Assembly: GCA_030412945.1 (NCBI GenBank)
Contig: JAUHJS010000002.1
Location: 136,022-200,021 of the forward strand
Direction of reading: 5' to 3'
DNA from: Shiella aurantiaca
GTDB lineage: Bacteria > Bacteroidota > Bacteroidia > Cytophagales > Cyclobacteriaceae
DNA length: 64,000 bases
Shown: positions 54,090 to 62,678 of the stretch, piece by piece
Layout: every line of letters starts with the position of its first letter
Position numbering within the stretch: the stretch's first letter is position 1
Notes under the pieces: generated by a model
Told to the model about the DNA's origin: nothing
Database searches by the model: none
The model's input: only the letters and a program-made list of their open reading frames with translations
Translations under genes and position numbers: made by a program

Positions 54090-55616
54090 TTAATGTTTAA
54101 AATGGCGGACTCCGGTAAATACCATTACCATACCATTTTGATTACAGTAGTCTACCGAGTCTTGGTCTTTGATAGAGCCACCTGGCTGAATTACGGCCTT
54201 GATTCCCGCTTTATCAGCAATTTCTACGCAATCGGGGAAGGGAAAAAAGGCATCGGAAGCCATTACGCTTCCTGCTAAATCAAAACCAAAGGTTTTCGCT
54301 TTTTCGATGGCTTGTCTCAGCGCGTCAACACGTGAGGTTTGTCCCACACCGCTCGAAAGCATTTGTCCTTTTTTTGCCAAAACAATGGTATTGGATTTGG
54401 TATGCTTCGCGATTTTGCTGGCAAATACCAAGGCATCAATCTGATCTTGGTCGGGAGCCATTTTGGTTACAGGCTTCAGGTCTTCGGCTTGGTCAGTTTT
54501 TAGGTCTTTATCTTGTACCAACATACCGTTTAAGATATTCTTCACCTGATATTTTCCACTAATAGCCTGCTTTTGCTCCAAAATCATTCGGTTCTTTTTC
54601 GATTTTAGCAGTTCCAAGGCATCTGCATCATAGCTTGGGGCGATTATGATTTCGAAGAAAAGCTTGTTGAGTTCTTCGGCTGCGGCCAAATCAATAGGTT
54701 GATTGGTGGCCAATACTCCACCAAATGCCGAAACCGTGTCGGCTGCGAAGGCTTTTAGATAGGCTTCTTTTACGCTGCTACCTGTGGCTACACCGCAGGC
54801 ATTGGTATGCTTGATGATAACAAATGCCGTTTCTTTATCAAACTCTTCCACCAGCCCGATGGCGGCATCAATATCTACTAGGTTGTTGTATGATAATTCT
54901 TTTCCGTTCAACTGATTGAACATGGCGCCCAAATCGCCATAGAAAATCCCTTTCTGGTGAGGGTTTTCACCATAGCGAAGTACGGTATCTTGCTGATAGC
55001 TGGCCTTATAGCGGTTCAGGCCTTCCGACTGGTTGAAATAGTGGTAAATGGCTGTATCGTAGTGCGAGGAGGTATCAAAAGCCAAAGCGGCAAGGTGCTT
55101 GCGTTCTTCCAAGGTAGAGCCTCCGGCATTGCGCTCCAGCATTTCTTGCAACAATCCGTATTGGTTTCTGGACGATACGATGACCACATCTTTGTAATTT
55201 TTGGCTGCGGCACGAATCAAGGAAATACCACCGATATCAATTTTCTCGATGATGTCTTCATGAGCGGCTCCGGAAGCTACGGTGTTTTCAAAGGGATATA
55301 AATCCACAATCACCAAGTCCATATCCGGAATTTCGTATTGTGCTACTTGTTCTTGATCTTCTTTCAAATCCCTGCGCGACAAAATGCCACCAAATACTTT
55401 TGGATGAAGGGTTTTTACGCGACCGCCCAAGATGGATGGATAGCCAGTCAAATCTTCTACCGCATGTACTTTCACGCCTAGCGACTCTACAAAACTTTGC
55501 GTACCTCCGGTAGAGTAAATGTTCACTCCGTGTTGGTGCAGCAAATGAATGATGGGTTCCAGGTTATCTTTATAGTAGACAGAAATTAATGCGTTTTTGA
55601 TTTTTTTGACTGACAT
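54090..55616 (-). CDS. purH: Bifunctional AICAR transformylase / IMP cyclohydrolase
   Basis: The protein has 508 residues. Residues 1 to about 195 are the MGS-like IMP cyclohydrolase domain (KNALISVYYKDN, YSTGGTQSFVESLGV, LGGRVKTLHPKVFGGIL). The rest is the transformylase with the catalytic Lys-His in IIKHTNACGVA and YNNLVDIDAA. It performs the last two steps of purine synthesis. purN lies 69 bases upstream on the same strand. Confidence 0.97.
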   Translation of the reverse strand: MSVKKIKNALISVYYKDNLEPIIHLLHQHGVNIYSTGGTQSFVESLGVKVHAVEDLTGYPSILGGRVKTLHPKVFGGILSRRDLKEDQEQVAQYEIPDMDLVIVDLYPFENTVASGAAHEDIIEKIDIGGISLIRAAAKNYKDVVIVSSRNQYGLLQEMLERNAGGSTLEERKHLAALAFDTSSHYDTAIYHYFNQSEGLNRYKASYQQDTVLRYGENPHQKGIFYGDLGAMFNQLNGKELSYNNLVDIDAAIGLVEEFDKETAFVIIKHTNACGVATGSSVKEAYLKAFAADTVSAFGGVLATNQPIDLAAAEELNKLFFEIIIAPSYDADALELLKSKKNRMILEQKQAISGKYQVKNILNGMLVQDKDLKTDQAEDLKPVTKMAPDQDQIDALVFASKIAKHTKSNTIVLAKKGQMLSSGVGQTSRVDALRQAIEKAKTFGFDLAGSVMASDAFFPFPDCVEIADKAGIKAVIQPGGSIKDQDSVDYCNQNGMVMVFTGVRHFKH

Positions 55617-55685
55617 GATCGGGACTTAATTAAAACAATGGGCGAAGTTACGTAAAACAGAAAATTTATTTGAGCGATAAGGCAA

Positions 55686-56267
55686 TTACCTCATGCTTTG
55701 TAAGACGATTTTTTCAATCACCACCGGATAGTCGCGGTGCTCTAAGTGGTGGATTTTCTGGGCAAGGCTTTCAGGCGTATCATTGGCTTCGATTGTGCAT
55801 TTGGCCTGATGGATTATGGCACCTTCATCGTAGTGTTCATTCACCCAATGTATGCTAATGCCGCTTTCTTTCTCCTTGGCCTGAATCACCGCTTCGTGTA
55901 CATGTATGCCGTACATGCCTTTGCCACCGTATTTGGGCAAAAGTGCGGGGTGGATGTTCACGATTTTATTGGGGAAATTCTTTACCAAATAATCAGGGAC
56001 GAGCCACATAAAACCCGCCAATACGATAAAATCAATCTCATATTGCATTAAAACGGAAAGGATGATTTCTGTTTGGTAAAACTCCGGACGGGTGAAAGTA
56101 ATGGCGGGCACTTGGTGGTTTTGCGCGCGCTGGAGCACGTAAGCATCAGCTTTATTGGAGGCGATAAGACCCACCTCAATCTGCTCGTGCTGGGTAAAAT
56201 GTTGCATAATGGCCTCGGCATTGGTGCCGCTACCCGAAGCAAAAATGGCTATTCGAAATTTTTTCAT
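55686..56267 (-). CDS. purN: Phosphoribosylglycinamide formyltransferase
   Basis: The protein has 193 residues. IAIFASGSGTNAEAIM is the phosphate loop; the catalytic Asn-His-Asp set is in NIHPALLPKYGGKGMYG and HYDEGAIIHQ. FIVLAGFMWLVP is the folate-side segment. It formylates GAR using 10-formyl-tetrahydrofolate. It overlaps the UbiA gene upstream by four bases. Confidence 0.95.
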   Translation of the reverse strand: MKKFRIAIFASGSGTNAEAIMQHFTQHEQIEVGLIASNKADAYVLQRAQNHQVPAITFTRPEFYQTEIILSVLMQYEIDFIVLAGFMWLVPDYLVKNFPNKIVNIHPALLPKYGGKGMYGIHVHEAVIQAKEKESGISIHWVNEHYDEGAIIHQAKCTIEANDTPESLAQKIHHLEHRDYPVVIEKIVLQSMR

Positions 56268-57127
56268 GAATAAAAGAAAATCATACTCAGCACCCCGCTA
56301 ATCATCAAAAGTTTACTGTAAGTACTTAGCTGGGCAAAGGCTTTTTGCGTATCGGCCTTTACTAAATATCCAATAAATACTAAGAAGAAAAGCGCCATTA
56401 GGCTGAAATAATATAGTAAATAGGTATTGTTCATTTGAACCGACAAGTAAATCAAACCTGGTATAAAGGCGATGATAATGAGGTAGATAAACTGCTTGGT
56501 TTTTCGTATACCCCAAATGATGGGCAAGGTTTTACAGCCAAAGGTGCTATCGCCTTTGAGGTCTTCCATGTCTTTGATGATCTCACGGATAAGAGTGGTG
56601 AAAAAGGCAAATAAGGAATAGGTAAAAATCAGCTGACTTTTCTCCGGAAATAGCACTATTAAGATATATAAAGCCAGTCCGGTGAAGAGGGCAATGGAAA
56701 CGTTGCCTATCAAAGGCAAGCGCTTGAGCTGGTTCGAATAGAGCCAAAGTCCAAAAGCGGTGGCGAGGTATACAAGGCTGAGTTTCCAACTAATCCATAA
56801 CACCAAGAAGGCTGCTCCAAAATTGAATACCGTATGGAAAATCATGGCTACGCGCCTTTTCATAAATCGGCCTACCACTACCCGCTCCGGCTTATTGATG
56901 AGGTCGATTTTTACATCGTAATAGTCATTGATAATATATCCGGCAGCGGCAATCAATAGCGTGCTGAACACCATGCAGTGTAAAGCAAAATGTGAAATAA
57001 GGGAAGATGCCGGACTTACGCCTGATAAGAAAATGGCCGTCATGTATTGCGTGAAACCCAAAATAAGCAGATTGGGCCAGCGGACAATTTTCATAAAGCC
57101 TGAAAAGGTGAGGGCAGGTTCTTGCAT
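56264..57127 (-). CDS. UbiA-family prenyltransferase
   Basis: The protein has 287 residues from the ATG at 57127 (MQEPALTFSGFMKIVRWPN); seven codons upstream are open. It has eight or nine helices. The prenyl-diphosphate sites are NDYYDVKIDLINKPER (first Asp-rich motif) and DMEDLKGDSTFGCKT (second). Bacteroidota homologues next to purN are often annotated as geranylgeranylglycerol-phosphate geranylgeranyltransferase, but a quinone-type aromatic acceptor is equally possible. Inner-membrane location. Confidence 0.85.
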   Translation of the reverse strand: MQEPALTFSGFMKIVRWPNLLILGFTQYMTAIFLSGVSPASSLISHFALHCMVFSTLLIAAAGYIINDYYDVKIDLINKPERVVVGRFMKRRVAMIFHTVFNFGAAFLVLWISWKLSLVYLATAFGLWLYSNQLKRLPLIGNVSIALFTGLALYILIVLFPEKSQLIFTYSLFAFFTTLIREIIKDMEDLKGDSTFGCKTLPIIWGIRKTKQFIYLIIIAFIPGLIYLSVQMNNTYLLYYFSLMALFFLVFIGYLVKADTQKAFAQLSTYSKLLMISGVLSMIFFYS

Positions 57128-57177
57128 AAAAATACAATGAGCTGGCAAGTTACATCTTAGGCGTGATTTTTTAGCGA

Positions 57178-57960
57178 CTATCGGTAGGTATCTAGTATAT
57201 TCTGACTAATGATTTGGTAAAGCTGTGCCCAGTCGGGGTGTTGGACTAGCAAATCCATGTGCCTGTCGAGCACTTCCAGGTCTCCTCTTTTGGCTGGGCC
57301 AGTTTGGGCATTCGATGCGCCAATTTCTAAGGATTTGTTGATGGTTTCTACAATTAAAGGATGCAAGAGTGTATTGTCCAAGCCTTGTTCGGAGAGGATT
57401 TTCTCTGAAATAGCCATCATATGATTGCTGAAGTTACAGGCAAACACAGCCGCCAGATGCAGTTTCATGCGGTCGGCATAGTTTACCTCCAGCACTTTTT
57501 TGCTGAGCGAAGAGGCCAGTTGGAACAATGCCTTTTTGGTAAAGATGTTTTCGGTTTCGATACAAAATGGCACTTGAGAGAAATCCACCTTATGCTTTTT
57601 GGTAAAAGTTTGAAGGGGATAAAACACGCCAATATGTTCAGTGGGCACATAACCCAATTTGCTGAGCGGCATACTCCCCGAAGTGTGTACCACTATGGCA
57701 TCTTCTGGTATTACCAAGTCGCCAGCCACTTCTTCTATGGCGGCATCGGAAACGGCAATAATAAATATCTGTGCTTTTGAATGAGAGAAATCTAAGGATT
57801 GTACTACCCGCGCATCGTACAGGCGCTCAACCAAGGCTTGGGCATGGGCATTGTTGGGGCTATAGACCTCCTTTACCGGGTAGCCCACATTTTCGAGGGC
57901 TTGGGCCAAGTGCCAAGCCACATTTCCGGAGCCTATAAATGCAAGTGCTGGAAAGCTCAT
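57178..57960 (-). CDS. Rossmann-like DUF2520 oxidoreductase-type protein
   Basis: The protein has 260 residues. The N-terminal dinucleotide-binding loop is AFIGSGNVAWHLAQALE, with AVSDAAIEEVA and VVHTSGSMPLSKLG next, resembling ProC/TyrA-type dehydrogenases. The C-terminal helical DUF2520 domain contains LHLAAVFACNFSNHM. The substrate is unknown. It lies 56 bases after ccmF on the same strand. Confidence 0.85.
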   Translation of the reverse strand: MSFPALAFIGSGNVAWHLAQALENVGYPVKEVYSPNNAHAQALVERLYDARVVQSLDFSHSKAQIFIIAVSDAAIEEVAGDLVIPEDAIVVHTSGSMPLSKLGYVPTEHIGVFYPLQTFTKKHKVDFSQVPFCIETENIFTKKALFQLASSLSKKVLEVNYADRMKLHLAAVFACNFSNHMMAISEKILSEQGLDNTLLHPLIVETINKSLEIGASNAQTGPAKRGDLEVLDRHMDLLVQHPDWAQLYQIISQNILDTYR

Positions 57961-58016
57961 AAAAAAGGGATTTACCGCTAAAGTAAACCCCTTTTCTTTA
58001 ATTTCCTTCTTTCTGT

Positions 58017-60533
58017 TTATTCTATTCCTTTGTCGCGCATCTTGATGAAATCGGAATAGCGCCTACTTAAGGCAACTCCAAAACCTATCAATAGTACCAG
58101 TGTGCCCAGCCACAAAAGGTTGATTAGGGGTTTTTCTACGGCTTTTAAAATAATATAGTCGCGCTGCGTTTTTTCAATTTTAAGTGTGAAGGTATTCTCT
58201 TCGGGATTGATTGTTTGCACCGTAATCCGCAAGCCTAAAGGTTTGGAAACATCGGGCACACGTCCAATCATACCATCTTTAATAATAAACTTAGGCGCAA
58301 TTAGATATTCTTTTTCCTTGCCAAATACTCTGATTTTCGCCTGTACGGCCAAGTCGGCACCCGCCACACTAGGGTCTTCTTGGGCATTGAGTATGGCCAC
58401 TTCTTCTAAGATGGATACTTGATCATTAAGGAAAAAGCGCTCCTGTGGTTTAATCACCTGTTCGGTAGGTTCATCCCATTCGATTTCTTCATCTGTAGGA
58501 GGCACTACCGTCACGTGCGTATAGATATCTCTCCATAGTCCACGCATAATGGCCGGTGATACCACATTGCCCATTTGTGGGTTGAGTTGCAAGCGAGGAT
58601 ATAATACATCGGTGCGGCCATTTTTTGTAAATGCAATCTCGTAGTGGGTGTTTTCTGGGAAAACGCGCACGGTATCTCCTTTAGCCAGAATCTCGTCCTC
58701 TAATTGCACCATCTCCGAAACGGTGAAATAATCATGCTTTGCTGTGGCTCTAAGCACCTCTTTGGCAATATATCCCTCGCGGTCACGGAGTTCCAGTCTT
58801 TGCCCTTTATAAATCAATTGGTAGCCATCCATCTCACGGGTTTCATCTACAAATAGAAGCAGGTTTTTTTGGTTTACTTCGTCATCAAATTCCCTTGAAT
58901 AGAGCAGTCCTGTATTGTTTTCTGAAATAATATGCGAATAACCGGATGAAAACAACACGCCCAGTAGCATTAAGGCCACACCAATGTGGGTAATGGCTCC
59001 ACCCGATAGGCGAATATTGCTTTTGGCTACACTATAAAGAATAAAGGAATTGGCTACCAAAGAATACATGCTGGCGGTGAGCAGTATCATGTAAGGGATT
59101 TCACGGATAGAAGCCAAGGCAATAATAAGCCCTGAAAGCAGTAAAGTGATAATTAAAGGAGCGGTAAGCACTTGCTTGAGCTTCTCTTTGTCCATCTTTT
59201 CCCACCAGAAAAACTGTCCCGTACCGGAAAGGATGGCGATGAGAATGCTTAGCCAAAGTTGCCATTGGGTATAAAATCCTATTTGATCAGCAGGAGGAGC
59301 CAGGTTGGATACGCCACCAAAGCCTTCGATAATGGCATTGTATACCGGAATAGAAGTCGGGATAATTACCTGGAAAGCCATCAACGAAAGGACGGTCGCC
59401 CCCATGAAAATCCAGAACTCACGGCTATAGGTGCTGGTTTCTTTTTCCGAACTGGGGATTTCCTTCCAGCGCACAATCGCCAAGCCGATGGATAGAATAG
59501 TAAATGCCGCCATGTACACTACGAGCTGAGCGAAAAGCCCTAAATCGGTAAAAGAGTGTACTGAGGAATTGCCCAAAATCCCACTTCGGGTAAGGAAGGT
59601 AGAATACAAAATCATGATAAAAGTGGCAATCACCAAAATGATAGAGCTTTTTAAGGCAGTGTTGCTCTTGTTATAGGCAATCATGGTGTGAATGGAGGCC
59701 ACAAGCACAATCCACGGCACGTAAACAGCATTTTCAACCGGATCCCAGTTCCAGTAGCCACCAAAATTGAGGGTTTCGTACGCCCAGTATGCACCCATGA
59801 TAATTCCCAAGCCCAAAACGCCCGCTGAGAATAAAGCCCAAGGCAAGGTAGGTCTGATCCATTCTCTGTAGCGTTTTTTCCAAAGTCCGGCTACGCAGAA
59901 AGCGAAAGGAATGAGCGTGCTGGCATATCCCAAGAATAAGGTAGGTGGATGGATGACCATCCAGTAGTTCTGCAAGAGAGGATTAAGTCCGTTGCCATCT
60001 TCCGGAACAAAGTTGGGATTGATTTGGAAAACGGGCATACTCAGGGCATCGCGTAGCAGAATAAAAGGCGAGCTTCCGATTTTGACATCACTAATAACTA
60101 CACCTAAAATCATGGAGGCCAGAAAAGCCTGAACCAGCGCATAGATAGTCATCACAGGGGCTTTCCAGGTACGGTTAGTATGTAGCAGCACCAAGCCTAT
60201 GAGGGCGTTCCAAAAAATCCACAGCAAGAAACTTCCTTCTTGCCCATTCCAGAAGCTGGAAAGGATGTATTGAAAAGGAAGATTGATCGAAGTATAGCTC
60301 CACGCGTAATGGTATTCAAACAGATGGTTGAGCAAGATGTAGAAAAGGGCAACTACTACGCCTATTACTGCTGCTACGTGGAGGTAATACACTAAGCTGG
60401 CCGTTTTGAGCCAGCTTTTGGCCAAGTCATTTTCTTGAGAGGCCTTGTAAAAAGAAAAAGTGGCCGCAAGGGCGGTCACGAAGGAGATAATGACGAGAAG
60501 GTGTCCGGCATTACCGGGAAATGTGTTGATCAT
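58017..60533 (-). CDS. ccmF: Cytochrome c heme lyase subunit CcmF
   Basis: The protein has 838 residues. The WWD domain reads GGYWNWDPVENAVYVPW at about 258-274. Flanking His ligands appear in MVIHPPTLFLGYA and VASIHTMIAY; a large periplasmic domain of about 230 residues comes before the final helix near 805-825. It ligates heme b, delivered by CcmE, to apocytochrome CxxCH sites such as those in CcoNO and CcoP. It is longer than the E. coli protein (647), as is usual here, mainly in the periplasmic part. Confidence 0.93.
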   Translation of the reverse strand: MINTFPGNAGHLLVIISFVTALAATFSFYKASQENDLAKSWLKTASLVYYLHVAAVIGVVVALFYILLNHLFEYHYAWSYTSINLPFQYILSSFWNGQEGSFLLWIFWNALIGLVLLHTNRTWKAPVMTIYALVQAFLASMILGVVISDVKIGSSPFILLRDALSMPVFQINPNFVPEDGNGLNPLLQNYWMVIHPPTLFLGYASTLIPFAFCVAGLWKKRYREWIRPTLPWALFSAGVLGLGIIMGAYWAYETLNFGGYWNWDPVENAVYVPWIVLVASIHTMIAYNKSNTALKSSIILVIATFIMILYSTFLTRSGILGNSSVHSFTDLGLFAQLVVYMAAFTILSIGLAIVRWKEIPSSEKETSTYSREFWIFMGATVLSLMAFQVIIPTSIPVYNAIIEGFGGVSNLAPPADQIGFYTQWQLWLSILIAILSGTGQFFWWEKMDKEKLKQVLTAPLIITLLLSGLIIALASIREIPYMILLTASMYSLVANSFILYSVAKSNIRLSGGAITHIGVALMLLGVLFSSGYSHIISENNTGLLYSREFDDEVNQKNLLLFVDETREMDGYQLIYKGQRLELRDREGYIAKEVLRATAKHDYFTVSEMVQLEDEILAKGDTVRVFPENTHYEIAFTKNGRTDVLYPRLQLNPQMGNVVSPAIMRGLWRDIYTHVTVVPPTDEEIEWDEPTEQVIKPQERFFLNDQVSILEEVAILNAQEDPSVAGADLAVQAKIRVFGKEKEYLIAPKFIIKDGMIGRVPDVSKPLGLRITVQTINPEENTFTLKIEKTQRDYIILKAVEKPLINLLWLGTLVLLIGFGVALSRRYSDFIKMRDKGIE

Positions 60534-60618
60534 CAGGATGCTTGGGACAAGTTGAATATCAATGGTTCACTATGCAGTACAAAAACTTGGGTACAAGTCT
60601 TTGTTAATTAATTCGGAA

Positions 60619-61023
60619 TTATTGCAGGTTGTTCTCTTGGTATTTGGAAGGGCATTTTAGCAAGATTTTATCTGCCATAAATACCTCAGAACCTTTATAA
60701 GAACCTATCACCACTACCTGTTCCGATTTGGTAAAATCATTGGGGATGGGTTCGTTGTAAATCACCTTTTGTTCCAATCCGTTCTCATCTATCATAAGAA
60801 AAGAGAAAGAAAGCATGTCGGCTGAGGGCTGTATGCCTACTACTTCACCTGTAGCGGTCTTTTTTAAAGTGCCCACTACGTGAATCAGGCCATTGTCACC
60901 TTCTTCGGCCATTTCTTTGGCTTCGGTGAAGCTAACATACGAACTGGCATCACCGGCTGTGGATATGATGATGGTGATGGCTATTGCTATAATTACTATT
61001 CCGAAAATATGGGTACGCTTCAT
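60619..61023 (-). CDS. ccmE: Heme chaperone CcmE, CxxxY variant
   Basis: The protein has 134 residues: a signal anchor (about 5-22), then an OB-fold domain (GTLKKTATGEVVGIQ, VIYNEPIPNDF, VVVIGSYKG). In E. coli the covalent heme ligand is His in H-x3-Y. Here the matching segment is ILLKCPSKYQ, with Cys124 and Tyr128, so the heme-binding residue is Cys. Such Cys variants are known from sulfate reducers and archaea. It lies 85 bases before ccmF. Confidence 0.9.
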   Translation of the reverse strand: MKRTHIFGIVIIAIAITIIISTAGDASSYVSFTEAKEMAEEGDNGLIHVVGTLKKTATGEVVGIQPSADMLSFSFLMIDENGLEQKVIYNEPIPNDFTKSEQVVVIGSYKGSEVFMADKILLKCPSKYQENNLQ

Positions 61024-61069
61024 AAATCTGTTGCTTTAGCTTGGTAACTCAAAATAGCTTGACTTAGGT

Positions 61070-61342
61070 TCAGGCCTGAGCCGATTCCTTCACTTTTTTT
61101 TCAAGTGCGGTCACTTTTTTATCCAAAATCACTAAGTAGGCACTCATTCCGATGAATAGGATCAGAATAACACTTACCACTACATAAATTTTTCCATTAG
61201 AGCGCATGGCATCGGCCATTTCAATCTGCTGGTTGCTATAATCAGTAGCAGTAATGGTTTGTTTTTCTTGTCCTATTGCCTGCAAGCTTAGGCTTAAAAG
61301 GATAAGAATAGTCCAATATTTAAGGGTGTGAAGTGCTTTCAT
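61070..61342 (-). CDS. ccmD: CcmD-like small membrane protein
   Basis: The protein has 90 residues. An N-terminal signal (ending near LQAIGQ) makes it longer than classical CcmD. A second helix at about 50-72 (GKIYVVVSVILILFIGM) and a charged coil (LDKKVTALEKKVKE) match the CcmD arrangement. CcmD helps release holo-CcmE from CcmC. It overlaps the ccmC stop by four bases. The call rests mostly on position. Confidence 0.75.
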   Translation of the reverse strand: MKALHTLKYWTILILLSLSLQAIGQEKQTITATDYSNQQIEMADAMRSNGKIYVVVSVILILFIGMSAYLVILDKKVTALEKKVKESAQA

Positions 61343-62007
61343 TTTTCAGAATCGTTCAAGAAAGTTTGCAAGTTTTTGGTACGGATGCGTAAAGTGCTCA
61401 TCCAAACGCCCAACAGAGTCCAAGCGATAACGGCCGGATAAAATACTAAGCGAAGTTTGCTGTCGAGGTCGTAAGCATTAAAGCCCGGGTTTCCCCCGTT
61501 ACCGGGATGGAGCGAGTCGGTCAGCCGAGGAAGGATAAAAAGGATAGGAATAAGTACTGAAAAGGCGAAAATATTATAGATGGCACTTATTCGGGCCTTT
61601 TGCTGAGGGTCTTCCAAGGCATTGCGCAGAATGAAATAGGCAAAATAGACCAATAAGCCTATGGCCGCAGCATTCTGCTTGGGGTCATTGCTCCACGGTT
61701 CGCCCCATGTAAAGGTGGCCCAGGCCATTCCTGTAATGATGCCCAAAATCCCGAAAAGTACACCGGTATTGGCAAACTCAATGGCCCTGGTGTCCAAATC
61801 ATCGGAAGGTTTGGCTAGGTAGCGGATCGAATAGACCACAGAAATAAGAAGCAGAATCACCATGCCGAACCACATGGGTACGTGAAAGTGCATGGCACGA
61901 ATGGTTTCATTCAGAATGGCCAGTCGAGGCACTTGAAACATGAGTCCCGCCCATAGGGTGTAGAGGACTAAAGCGATTGTGAGTACTTTCCACCAGTTTT
62001 TTGCCAT
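61339..62007 (-). CDS. ccmC: Heme export/handling protein CcmC
   Basis: The protein has 222 residues and six helices. The tryptophan-rich WWD-type loop is FTWGEPWSNDPKQNA, with His residues in AMHFHVPMWFG and DSLHPGNGG. It loads heme onto CcmE. The WWD motif departs from the WGxxWxWD form of E. coli, as in other Bacteroidota. It is two bases from ccmB and overlaps ccmD. Confidence 0.9.
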   Translation of the reverse strand: MAKNWWKVLTIALVLYTLWAGLMFQVPRLAILNETIRAMHFHVPMWFGMVILLLISVVYSIRYLAKPSDDLDTRAIEFANTGVLFGILGIITGMAWATFTWGEPWSNDPKQNAAAIGLLVYFAYFILRNALEDPQQKARISAIYNIFAFSVLIPILFILPRLTDSLHPGNGGNPGFNAYDLDSKLRLVFYPAVIAWTLLGVWMSTLRIRTKNLQTFLNDSEK

Positions 62008-62009
62008 AA

Positions 62010-62678
62010 TCAGCTTCTCCAGAGAAATGGAAATAAGAGCAATGAAAGTGCAAAGGTAATAGCATTAAGGCTAATAAGTACCAAAATTTCATCAAAACTG
62101 CTGGCTCTGTCGAGTCCATCGATGGCATTCTTGGAAAGCTTCATTACCATCAATAAAAAAGGCAAAATTACCGGAAAGCTGAGTATGGCCATCAGGGTGG
62201 CGTTGTTTCCTGCCTTGCTCACAATGCCCGAAAGCAAAGTGAAGGCTCCTGCAAAGCCAAGGCTGCCCAATACCAAGGTGAGCAGAAATAAGCCTAAATC
62301 GCCAATAGGATTACCCAAAACCGTGGCATAAACCAGTAAAGCAAAAAAGGAGAGTAGGAGCATTAAGAGGCTATTGTATATCAATTTAGCCAAGATGATG
62401 TGGATAGGGCTCGCTAAACTGTAATAATACAAGGTGCGTCCAGCCCGTTCTTGAATAAAACTTTTGGAGATGGCATGTAAGGCGGAAAAAAGAAGAATAA
62501 TCCAATAGAGGGCGTTCCAGGTGGGAATGCCTACCGAGTTGCCCCGGCCGCTAAAGCTGAGGTAACAAATAAAAACGGTACCCACTACATAGAGCAGGAT
62601 ACCGTTTAGTGCATATTTTTGGCGCCACTCCAGCAGGAATTCCTTTTTGAGGAGTGCTAAAATGGGGTGATTTCTCAC
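62010..62678 (-). CDS. ccmB: Heme exporter permease CcmB
   Basis: The protein has 223 residues from a GTG at 62678. I prefer this start because it overlaps the upstream stop as GTGA and gives RNHPILALLKKEFLLEWRQK, the normal CcmB opening; the open frame extends 16 codons further. Six helices are expected, with ALHAISKSFIQERAGRTLYY the conserved loop. CcmB is the permease of the CcmAB transporter, but no ATPase gene ccmA is in the window. Confidence 0.9.
   Translation of the reverse strand: MRNHPILALLKKEFLLEWRQKYALNGILLYVVGTVFICYLSFSGRGNSVGIPTWNALYWIILLFSALHAISKSFIQERAGRTLYYYSLASPIHIILAKLIYNSLLMLLLSFFALLVYATVLGNPIGDLGLFLLTLVLGSLGFAGAFTLLSGIVSKAGNNATLMAILSFPVILPFLLMVMKLSKNAIDGLDRASSFDEILVLISLNAITFALSLLLFPFLWRS

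Noticed and set aside
60540-60580. TTGAATATCAA as an Fnr box before ccmF
   Set aside because: The half-sites are three bases apart instead of the four (TTGAT-N4-ATCAA) needed, so the spacing does not fit.
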